Part shown: in pieces, positions 1 to 6,563 of the stretch
Layout: each line of letters opens with the position of its first letter
Numbering within the stretch: the first letter of the stretch is position 1
Source: Bacteroidales bacterium
GTDB taxonomy: Bacteria > Bacteroidota > Bacteroidia > Bacteroidales > WCHB1-69
Assembly (NCBI GenBank): GCA_028684405.1
Contig: JAQUGA010000120.1
Coordinates: forward strand, 1 to 7,592
Length of the DNA stretch: 7,592 nucleotides
Direction: 5' to 3'
Translations under genes and position numbers: made by a program
The notes under the pieces: model-generated
Databases searched by the model: none
Seen by the model: only the letters and a program-made list of their open reading frames with translations
What the model was told of the DNA's origin: nothing

Positions 1-187
1 CCGCATATAATATTTTCAAATACAGTGTATTGGAATCAAAATCATCCCATTGTGGATGGATGTAATAATTATATATTGCGTTTGAAAAATACATTTCGCT
101 GTATTTTTGCTTATAAAAGGGAGATTTTTTGTCTGTTTCGGCAGTATAATAATCTCGCCATAGCCAGAATGGTTCGAGTTCGTGCAT
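1..187 (-). CDS. Conserved-looking protein of unknown function, N-terminal 62 residues (cut by left window edge)
   Basis: Reading the minus strand from the ATG at 187-185 gives 62 codons without a stop up to the window edge, so the 3' end is missing. The ATG shares its A with the TAA of the upstream lipoprotein gene (TAATG), a typical translational-coupling arrangement. The peptide begins MHELEPFWLW and contains YNYYIHPQWDDF. It is extraordinarily aromatic (17 of 62 residues are F, W or Y) and lacks a signal peptide or membrane segment, so it is probably cytoplasmic. Composition and the clean overlap argue for a real gene. The N-terminal pattern reminds me of a conserved uncharacterised Bacteroidota protein, but I cannot name a family and assign no function. 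A plus-strand ORF over the same bases is judged a shadow. Confidence 0.75.
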   Translation of the reverse strand, partial: MHELEPFWLWRDYYTAETDKKSPFYKQKYSEMYFSNAIYNYYIHPQWDDFDSNTLYLKILYA

Positions 188-864
188 TAGTAACTAATGT
201 TGAAAGTCGTGGTATCAAATGCGGGACAGTAAATGTTTTCGGAAAAGGTTTTTACTTCGCTGTGCTTTAGAACTGTCCAAGAAATTTTAGCATTTTTGTT
301 GCCGTATAATTTACATTTTGAAGTGTTCGAGTATATCATCCCTCTTCCTACCGTTGGATTGTTGTTGCAACAGTCGTAACAAAGAGGGGTCTCTTCCGAA
401 TCGTATTTAAATGTAATTTTATCGCTGTCGTCATACGGATCGGTGTTGTTTACAACCATCTTCAACCAAGCCACAGGGTTAATGTTTAAGTTTTTCGTCA
501 CCTTGCTGCCTTTGGAAATATCATCTGCGATGTATTCCTGAGAGCTTTCAAAGTAATTATACTTGAAAAGTGTAATTTTATATTTCCCAACCGTTTGCCA
601 GTCTGTATTGATTTCATAAAATCCATTCGCATCTGTTTTGGCAGATGCAATGTCTGAAAAACCGGAAGAGTAGGCGCCACCTTGTAAAATTGTTCCTTGC
701 AAATTGACAGTTACTCCTTCAATCTTGTTGCCAGACGCATCGGTTATTGTCCCCGAAACTTGAATTGTTCTATCGTCTTTCTTGCACGCATTCAATATGA
801 ATAATCCTATTGTTGCAATGCTGAAAAGAAAAAATAGTCTTTTTATTTTATCCAAATTTCTCAT
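187..864 (-). CDS. Lipoprotein with carboxypeptidase-regulatory-like domain, probably surface-exposed
   Basis: The gene encodes 225 residues. Residues 1-26 form an SPII signal peptide: a basic start (RNLDKIKR), a hydrophobic core and the lipobox LNAC with lipidated Cys27. The following KKDD resembles the Bacteroidota lipoprotein export signal (Lys followed by acidic residues), so outer-leaflet display is likely; this is inference. Residues about 35-105 look like a CarboxypepD_reg-like/CNA-B-type beta sandwich: GTITDASGNKIEGVTVNLQG, then a KTDANGFYEI strand. The remainder is not recognised and has five cysteines (162, 165, 166, 184, 213), the first three clustered as CYDCC. The gene lies 33 bp after the outer-membrane protein gene and overlaps the next gene by one base, so it is likely in an operon. 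The exact function is unknown; a role in binding or cell-surface assembly would be a guess. Confidence 0.85.
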   Translation of the reverse strand: MRNLDKIKRLFFLFSIATIGLFILNACKKDDRTIQVSGTITDASGNKIEGVTVNLQGTILQGGAYSSGFSDIASAKTDANGFYEINTDWQTVGKYKITLFKYNYFESSQEYIADDISKGSKVTKNLNINPVAWLKMVVNNTDPYDDSDKITFKYDSEETPLCYDCCNNNPTVGRGMIYSNTSKCKLYGNKNAKISWTVLKHSEVKTFSENIYCPAFDTTTFNISY

Positions 865-897
865 TTTATGATGTATTTATGAATGTTTAAGCATCGT

Positions 898-1704
898 TTA
901 AAAATTTATCGACAATCCGATTATGCCGTTCAGGCTTTGAAATTGGCGGAAAATCTCTTCTTGTTTAATTTCTGGTTTATACCATTCTCGCATGTATGAA
1001 ATACGCATATATTGCCATTCAACACCCGCTTTAACTTCTACATTTGGCGAAAGTGCATAGGCAAAATTAAAGTTGATTAATGCCGAGAAACCGATATTTG
1101 AACTATTTGCATTTGAAAATTGATGCTCTACCAATTGATATCCATATCCAGCAACCAAAGAAGTGTCTGAATGTTTTACTGTAGTTTTTGGAATTTGAGT
1201 ATAAATAACTCCAGCATTGGTCATTAATTGGGCACTTATACGCTCTTCAATGGTGAAATTGAAAAGAAATGAAGCCATCATTGAGTTTATTGACCACATT
1301 GGGGTTGTTACTGTTTCGGGGTGTTTATAGCGCAAAGCATATTTCCTGTTATTAACTGGAAATATCGAATAGTTGGAGTAGACACCTAAGCCAACGGTAG
1401 GGCTTCCCTTTAGAAGAAAATGTGCGTAAACGTGTCCCGTTAGGCCAATGTTGGTATATTCTTCTGCTTTTAATTCCATTCCTGGATTGGCAATTCCAGT
1501 TCCAAAACCAATATTCCAGCTCTTGTCTTTTAGTCCAGTGGGGAGCGTTTCTCGGCCACCACGGCGAGCGTTCTTTATAGGGCTTTTTGCCTGACTGGTG
1601 GTTTTTTTGGTTTTTTTATGAGGACTTGTTACAGCTTGTGATTCGGCATAAGGCATAATGCCTATAATTAGCAGAAAAATTAGAAGTTTAATTGGGTTTT
1701 TCAT
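898..1704 (-). CDS. Small outer-membrane beta-barrel protein with basic N-terminal linker
   Basis: From the ATG at 1704 the product is 268 residues. I prefer this start over the in-frame ATG at 1719 because it begins a compact signal peptide (MKNPIKLLIFLLIIG) and leaves room for a leader after the promoter box at 1734-1741. Cleavage probably falls near AESQA. Residues about 25-55 are a disordered, Lys/Arg-rich linker (KKTKK, KNARRGGRE). The rest consists of alternating beta-strand-like segments rich in Gly and aromatics (for example WNIGFGTGIANPG, VGLGVYSNYSIF, FSALINFNFAYAL, EVKAGVEWQYM), ending in LSINF. A terminal Phe is the classic BAM-recognised beta-signal, so a monomeric barrel of perhaps eight to ten strands in the outer membrane is likely. 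No substrate can be inferred. It is the first gene of the cluster with the lipoprotein and the left-edge gene. Confidence 0.8.
   Translation of the reverse strand: MKNPIKLLIFLLIIGIMPYAESQAVTSPHKKTKKTTSQAKSPIKNARRGGRETLPTGLKDKSWNIGFGTGIANPGMELKAEEYTNIGLTGHVYAHFLLKGSPTVGLGVYSNYSIFPVNNRKYALRYKHPETVTTPMWSINSMMASFLFNFTIEERISAQLMTNAGVIYTQIPKTTVKHSDTSLVAGYGYQLVEHQFSNANSSNIGFSALINFNFAYALSPNVEVKAGVEWQYMRISYMREWYKPEIKQEEIFRQFQSLNGIIGLSINF
1600..1617 (-). repeat. Tandem 9-mer with two A7 tracts inside the outer-membrane protein gene
   Basis: On the coding strand AAAAAAACC occurs twice in direct succession, encoding the KKTKKT part of the basic linker near codons 30-35. Two seven-base A runs separated by CC are slippage-prone. 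A single-base change in either run would shift the frame early in the gene. Whether slippage occurs is not shown by a single sequence. Confidence 0.6.
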
Positions 1705-1719
1705 ATATTTATACATCAA

Positions 1720-1789
1720 AGCGTTATCACTTGCAAAGATATTTTATTTATAATTAGTAATGTACTCTTATCGGGTTTTTAACAACGCT
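1720..1789. repeat. Imperfect inverted repeat flanking the promoter box
   Basis: AGCGTTATCA at 1720-1729 and TAACAACGCT at 1780-1789 (plus strand) are inverted copies matching at 8 of 10 positions, with the first six (AGCGTT) identical. The arms flank the -7 box with a 50-bp spacer. They could be paired binding sites for a regulator, but chance is a serious alternative in AT-rich intergenic DNA. Confidence 0.25.
1734..1741 (-). promoter_or_regulatory. Bacteroidota-type promoter -7 box (TAnnTTTG) for the outer-membrane protein cluster
   Basis: The minus strand reads TATCTTTG, an exact match to the TAnnTTTG -7 consensus used by the primary sigma factor of Bacteroidota. Transcription would start near 1727, giving a leader of about 22 nt to the ATG at 1704 but almost none to the ATG at 1719, which supports the shorter start. 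No good TTTG/TTG -33 box is present at the usual distance; only TTA near 1758-1760 is close, so the promoter may be weak or activator-dependent. The 1705-1842 gap holding it is the longest in the window. Confidence 0.5.
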
Positions 1790-1842
1790 AATGGATTCTT
1801 TTATTATTACCGTGAAAATATAGAACGTTTTAAAAACTCTGA

Positions 1843-2694
1843 TTAATTAAACGGTTTTATGAAGGAATAGAGCATTTTTATCTCTTCTGGCCAAATTTCC
1901 TGGTTGGGAGTCTCTAAAATCAGAGGGATGTTATCAAAACGGGAATCGTTCATTATGCATTTAAAAACTTCTGTTCCTATCGTTCCTTTTCCAATGCTTT
2001 CGTGGCGGTCTACACGACTTCCAAATGGTTTTTTGGAATCGTTCATGTGCATGCCTTTCAGATATTTAAAACCGATTACTTTCTCGAAATGAGCAAATGT
2101 CTTTTCAAAAGCTTCAGCATTTGAGAGGTCGTATCCAGCGGAAAAACTATGACAGGTGTCGATGCAAACTCCAACTCTGGATTTGTCTTCAATATTATCA
2201 ATAATAAAAGCAATTTGCTCAAAAGTGTGACCCATATTGGTTCCTTGTCCTGCCGTGTTTTCAATTACAGCACTTACACCTTTGGTTTTATCCAAGCTCA
2301 AATTTATCGATTCGGCAATGGTTTTCAAACAGGTCTCTTCGTCTATTTTGTTGAGATGACTTCCTGGATGAAAGTTGAGGCGATCTAATCCCAAAAGTTC
2401 GCATCTTTGCAGTTCGTCCAAAAAAGCAGCTCTTGATTTTTCCAGAGCTTCAACTTCGGGATGTCCTAAATTAATCAAATAGCTGTCGTGTGGAAGTATC
2501 TGAAATGGCTGATATTCAAATTTTTCGCACAATTCCTTGAAGCTAGCAATGCTTTTTTTGCTCAAAGGGGGTGCAACCCACTGACGTTGATTTTTAGTAA
2601 AAAGGGCAAATGCTTTTGCACCGATGGCGTGAGCGTTGAGAACTGCGTTTTCAACGCCTCCCGCTGCACTAACGTGAGCTCCTACAAATTTCAT
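1843..2694 (-). CDS. nfo: Endonuclease IV (AP endonuclease / deoxyribonuclease IV)
   Basis: The product is a 283-residue TIM-barrel enzyme that cleaves DNA 5' of abasic sites and repairs 3'-blocked ends in base excision repair, in the cytoplasm. It starts MKFVGAHVSAAGGVENAV, the family's characteristic opening. All nine residues of the trinuclear zinc site appear at the same numbers as in the E. coli enzyme: H69, H109, E145, D179, H182, H216, D229, H231 and E261. They sit in the motifs LPHDSY, NFHPGSH, ENTAGQG, CIDTCHSF, GMHMNDSK, SRVDRHESIGKG and LILETP. Length matches the usual 280-290 residues and there is no sign of damage. The start lies 55 bp after lpxH and is preceded by A-rich sequence rather than a Shine-Dalgarno. 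No convincing terminator follows the stop. Confidence 0.97.
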   Translation of the reverse strand: MKFVGAHVSAAGGVENAVLNAHAIGAKAFALFTKNQRQWVAPPLSKKSIASFKELCEKFEYQPFQILPHDSYLINLGHPEVEALEKSRAAFLDELQRCELLGLDRLNFHPGSHLNKIDEETCLKTIAESINLSLDKTKGVSAVIENTAGQGTNMGHTFEQIAFIIDNIEDKSRVGVCIDTCHSFSAGYDLSNAEAFEKTFAHFEKVIGFKYLKGMHMNDSKKPFGSRVDRHESIGKGTIGTEVFKCIMNDSRFDNIPLILETPNQEIWPEEIKMLYSFIKPFN

Positions 2695-2749
2695 TTTATC
2701 ATTTTTTAAAATTCAATACTATAACAAAGGGATCTTTGAAAATGTTTTT

Positions 2750-3505
2750 CTAATCCTTAAAATACTTGAGCCGAATGCTATCGTCTTCCGTTTCGGCATA
2801 GCTGAATAGGCGAATCCAATCACCAGTGTTGATATATTTTGTTTGTTCATTAATATCCATTTCAAGGGCAAGATGTCGATGTCCGAAGATGAAATAGTCA
2901 AACTTCTCTTTTTTGATTGTCTCTTTGATGTATAAAATTAAAAACTCTTTCTCATCTCCATGGTATATTTCATCATTGGAAGCGTTGGCAGCTCTGCTTT
3001 TGCGAGAAAGATATTGAGCCAACCAGAAAGAAAAGTTGGGATGCAGGCGTGCAAAAAGCCATTGATTCGTTTTGCATTCAAAAATCCGTTTCAATATTTT
3101 ATACCCAATATCCCTTGGCCCTAGTCCGTCGCCATGTCCGACAAATGTCTTTAGACCATTTATAATGAATGTTTCGGGTTTGTTCAAAACTGTAATTCCC
3201 AGTTCTTTTTTAAAATAATCACGCACCCACATGTCGTGATTTCCACAAAAAAAATAAATTTGAATGCCTTTGTCTGAAAGTTCTGCTAATTTTCCCAATA
3301 AACGAGTATATCCTCTGGGAATCACCGACTTATACTCAAACCAGAAATCAAAAATATCGCCCAGCAAAAAGAGATAATCAGCATTATTTTCAATTTCAAT
3401 AAGCCATTTTACCAGTTTTTTTTCTCGTTCGAGGCTGCTCGTAAAATCTGGAACGCCTAAATGAGCATCGGAAATAAAGTAAACTTTACCGTTTATCGTG
3501 TTCAT
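2750..3505 (-). CDS. lpxH: UDP-2,3-diacylglucosamine diphosphatase (lipid A biosynthesis)
   Basis: The 251-residue product is a calcineurin-like metallophosphoesterase that hydrolyses UDP-2,3-diacylglucosamine to lipid X and UMP, the fourth step of the Raetz lipid A pathway, at the cytoplasmic face of the inner membrane. The metal-site motifs are all present in order: SDAHLG (D13, H15), GDIFDFW (D50), GNHDMW (N88, H89), GHGDGLG (H123) and GHRH (H208, H210). The SDAHLG form instead of the proteobacterial SDLHL is what I expect in Bacteroidota. The central RKSRAANASN segment is consistent with the basic/helical cap that binds the acyl chains in LpxH. The start lies 8 bp after the stop of the peptidase gene, pointing to co-transcription. 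A generic metallophosphoesterase is the only alternative, and the GDIFDFWFEY context makes it unlikely. Confidence 0.92.
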   Translation of the reverse strand: MNTINGKVYFISDAHLGVPDFTSSLEREKKLVKWLIEIENNADYLFLLGDIFDFWFEYKSVIPRGYTRLLGKLAELSDKGIQIYFFCGNHDMWVRDYFKKELGITVLNKPETFIINGLKTFVGHGDGLGPRDIGYKILKRIFECKTNQWLFARLHPNFSFWLAQYLSRKSRAANASNDEIYHGDEKEFLILYIKETIKKEKFDYFIFGHRHLALEMDINEQTKYINTGDWIRLFSYAETEDDSIRLKYFKD

Positions 3506-3513
3506 AATTGTTC

Positions 3514-6500
3514 TTACATTAGTATTTTATGATAGTGTGTTTTATATTTATAAGGGTTTAAAGCCTCCAAATTTAAGACAAATCTTATTCTGTCTTGAAA
3601 TTTCCTGTTATTTAGGTCACTCACTCTTTGTAAGTCTTTGGAAATAAGTAGCGGAACATAAACTTCAAAAATGTCTTTTACAAAACGCAATTGAAATCCA
3701 GCTTCGTAAATAAAAACTCCTTCATTGTTAAGCTGACTTTTTGCTTTGTCGTAGGTGGCAATATCAGCAAAAATCCGAATGATGGGCACTTTGGGAATGG
3801 CGATAGAAGCATTTAATGCGATGATCCAATTTGAAACCCCGAGCGGAGTGCTCATTTTGAAACCGCCTTCGTGAATGTACATTTGATGTGCCCACAAGCC
3901 GCTTGTTTCCGATCGACCGATAAAAGTATGATCAAATAAATAATCGTTGCTTCCTACATAAGATGTTGATAATCCGTCTGCTCTAAATTGATAGTTGGGA
4001 GTATTATAAGGGTTGTAATTAAATATTTGTCCTCCGAATATTCGATATTCAAAAGTGCTTTTTTTAGCATAGAAATAGGTGTAATTATATTCTAAAGAAG
4101 CTTTATACAAGTCATTACTAAACTGTAAATCAAAGGCTAATTTTCGGGGTCGAACTTTGTGTTTTTTATTGAAGTCTAGATGTATGCGTGTAAGCTGATA
4201 ATTTACTTGGTCAATAGTAGTTCTCTGACCATTACCTATTGGGTAAATTAAGTAAACCCCTTGGTTTACGAAATAGTGTCGTATTTCCATTCGGGTTTGA
4301 ATATTGCGAGAAACAATATCTTTGAAATTGATTTCTATTTTTGGAGAAATTCTGGAATATTCTCTTTTTTCTCCTACAAAAAGATAGTTGTATCTTCGGG
4401 CTTCGGCTCCAATTTTAATGCTGGCAACACTTGTGTTGTGGGGTTTGAGGAGATATCCCATATCCGCATTTCCCACCCATGTATTTGTTTTGAACGACCA
4501 CATTGGATTGATGACATAATCTAAATTTCGAAGAATAATGGGGTCGGAGTATAGTAAAACCCCTGGCATCCACGAATTGTATTTATTGTATCCCAAAGTA
4601 GGCATTACAAAAATGGGTGTGTAGTCAAGTTTAGAGGCGCTGTATACAAAATGAAACTTTGGCAAATCTACTTTTTTGAAAATCCCCGAAGTGCGAATGC
4701 TGTTATTGGTTTTGTTGGTTTCAATATCTGTAAACCCATGATTTACGACAATTTTTCGAGCTGAATCGTCGAGATTCAATTCGAAGGTTTGTTTGCCCTG
4801 AAATCCAATATGCCATTTTTTACTCAGTTCATTATTTTGTGAATCTAAAATGCTGATTGAAAAAGGAGCTGCTGTTCCGGTTCTGTTTTTGATTTTCAAA
4901 CTGGCTTTGCTAAAAACCTCTTTGCTGGGATTTAATTTGTCTTTTTTTAGATTCACAACTTTATAATCTACTTTTCTGTTATTTTCGATAATATCTTGAA
5001 ATAGCCAAGAAAGATTTTGGTTTGATTCCATTTCAAAATGATTTTGAACTATTTGTGGAGATGGATGCGTAAATTTCCAATCGCTGTAAAAATCATTCAT
5101 TATTACTTTAAAAGTATATTTATTGATGGATTGCTGAAACGATTTGAATAATGGAATTGGCTTTAAGTAGCTTTGAATAAAATAGTTATCAAGACTCATT
5201 TCATCGGAGACCGAAATCATCTTCGAATCAATATTTCTCGATTGCAGATATTGTACGGCAATGTATGGCAAATAATCCGGTTTTAATTTATGAATATTAA
5301 ATATTTTAAGATTGAATTTTTCGGGTAAATTCATTTGTGAATTTACCAAGTTATGATGTGGATATTTCCAATTTATATATTCATTTTCATAGAAGCTGGT
5401 AAATCCTTCATCAAGCCATGGATACTTCCGCTCGTTGAATCCAAATATTCCATAAAACCAATTGTGGGCAATTTCATGAATAATCACTCTTTCCAATCCA
5501 ATATCCGAGCCACCATCTCCAATAAGCGTAATCATAGGATATTCCATTCCGCCGCCCACACCTGGAAGTCCTTCTACAGCAGTACAATGCGGATAGGGAT
5601 ACGGTCCAATTTCATCCGAAAAAAACCAGATAGCATGATTTACATATTCTATTGCTTTCGACCATTTTTCGCGGTTTTTGGCATGATAAAAAGTGTATGT
5701 ATCTATAAATTCTTCTGTTAGAGGTAGCTTAACTGCACTTTTGTCAATAAGAAAATCTTTGTCGGCAAACCATGCAAAATCATGAATGTCTTTTTGAAAA
5801 TACTGTATGGTTTTTAATTCTCCACTTTTGGTATTTAAAAAAATCAAAGTGTCACGTTTTGAATCTTCAATTCTTTGGTTAACTCGTTCTATTTCTGATG
5901 GAGTTGTGAGTTGGCCTGTGGCTGCCACCATATATTCTTCGGGCAGTGTAATTTCGACCCAAAAGCTTCCAAATTCTGAGTAAAACTCACCAATGTCCAT
6001 ATAGGGCATCGGATGCCAACCTTCGGAGTCATAAACGGCTGGTTTTGGGTACCATTGCGTAATGTAATATGATTGCCCGATGTGACCCAGTCGGGAAAAA
6101 GCATGCGGTATTTTTAAGAAAAATGGAGATTTAAGCACTCTTTTTTCTCTAGGCAAAATCGAATTTGGCAAAACTAGTTTTGCAATATCTGGATGCTGAT
6201 TGTCGAAAATCAATCTTGAAGGAACATCGTCCACCGAAAAATCTAATTGATTAATGTATCCTTTTTGAGCTTGTTTTGAAAAATAAAAGTCGGAACTCAA
6301 AAACATTGTTTTTTGCTTTGCATAAGCAGTATAATCCGAAGAAAAGGCATTTGCCCAAAGGTGCATATAAATAAAATCCAGCGTGTCGGGGGAGTGATTT
6401 ATGTATTCCATTTCTATAAAGCCAGTGAGAGTATGCAAGCTGTCGTTTAGTTTTACTCTTATTTTGTAATTGACCTCCTGCTGCCAATATTCAGCTTGAC

Positions 6501-6555
6501 CTCGTAGTGACAAGGAAGCAATTAAAAAGAATAATAGTAAAAACTTCGTTTTCAT
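3514..6555 (-). CDS. Secreted M1-family zinc metallopeptidase with C-terminal barrel-like region
   Basis: The product is 1013 residues from the ATG at 6555, chosen because it opens a clear signal peptide (MKTKFLLLFFLIASLSLRGQA) 8 bp after the upstream stop; a longer frame to 6615 would run into the upstream gene and lose the signal peptide. Residues about 25-525 are the M1 (gluzincin) aminopeptidase unit: an exopeptidase-anchor-like GGGMEYP at 334-340 (GAMEN equivalent), HEIAH at 360-364, the third zinc ligand E383 in WLDEGF, and a candidate catalytic tyrosine Y463 in SYLKP. So the peptidase looks active. Residues about 545-625 look like a beta-sandwich. Residues about 635-1013 are Gly/aromatic-rich alternating beta strands starting near GYNKYNSWMPGVLLY, resembling an outer-membrane barrel, though the end is NPYKYKTHYHKILM rather than a terminal Phe. 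Substrate is unknown; likely peptide cleavage in the periplasm or at the surface. Confidence 0.9.
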   Translation of the reverse strand: MKTKFLLLFFLIASLSLRGQAEYWQQEVNYKIRVKLNDSLHTLTGFIEMEYINHSPDTLDFIYMHLWANAFSSDYTAYAKQKTMFLSSDFYFSKQAQKGYINQLDFSVDDVPSRLIFDNQHPDIAKLVLPNSILPREKRVLKSPFFLKIPHAFSRLGHIGQSYYITQWYPKPAVYDSEGWHPMPYMDIGEFYSEFGSFWVEITLPEEYMVAATGQLTTPSEIERVNQRIEDSKRDTLIFLNTKSGELKTIQYFQKDIHDFAWFADKDFLIDKSAVKLPLTEEFIDTYTFYHAKNREKWSKAIEYVNHAIWFFSDEIGPYPYPHCTAVEGLPGVGGGMEYPMITLIGDGGSDIGLERVIIHEIAHNWFYGIFGFNERKYPWLDEGFTSFYENEYINWKYPHHNLVNSQMNLPEKFNLKIFNIHKLKPDYLPYIAVQYLQSRNIDSKMISVSDEMSLDNYFIQSYLKPIPLFKSFQQSINKYTFKVIMNDFYSDWKFTHPSPQIVQNHFEMESNQNLSWLFQDIIENNRKVDYKVVNLKKDKLNPSKEVFSKASLKIKNRTGTAAPFSISILDSQNNELSKKWHIGFQGKQTFELNLDDSARKIVVNHGFTDIETNKTNNSIRTSGIFKKVDLPKFHFVYSASKLDYTPIFVMPTLGYNKYNSWMPGVLLYSDPIILRNLDYVINPMWSFKTNTWVGNADMGYLLKPHNTSVASIKIGAEARRYNYLFVGEKREYSRISPKIEINFKDIVSRNIQTRMEIRHYFVNQGVYLIYPIGNGQRTTIDQVNYQLTRIHLDFNKKHKVRPRKLAFDLQFSNDLYKASLEYNYTYFYAKKSTFEYRIFGGQIFNYNPYNTPNYQFRADGLSTSYVGSNDYLFDHTFIGRSETSGLWAHQMYIHEGGFKMSTPLGVSNWIIALNASIAIPKVPIIRIFADIATYDKAKSQLNNEGVFIYEAGFQLRFVKDIFEVYVPLLISKDLQRVSDLNNRKFQDRIRFVLNLEALNPYKYKTHYHKILM

Positions 6556-6563
6556 ATTTTTAT

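Noticed and set aside
25..270. Plus-strand open frame of 81 codons at the left edge
   Set aside because: It lies antisense to the lipoprotein 3' end and the left-edge gene, both better supported by lipobox, domain and overlap evidence; its composition is not protein-like.
1705..1842. Small gene or terminator in the largest gap
   Set aside because: No coding-like frame and no stable GC stem with a T run; only the promoter box and the imperfect inverted repeat stand out.
2725..2738. Hairpin CAAAG-ggat-CTTTG between lpxH and nfo as a terminator
   Set aside because: The stem is only 5 bp, AT-rich and not followed by a T tract on the minus strand; too weak to call.
5353..5721. Plus-strand open frame of 122 codons
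   Set aside because: It is antisense to the M1 catalytic core including HEIAH; no family features, so a shadow frame.
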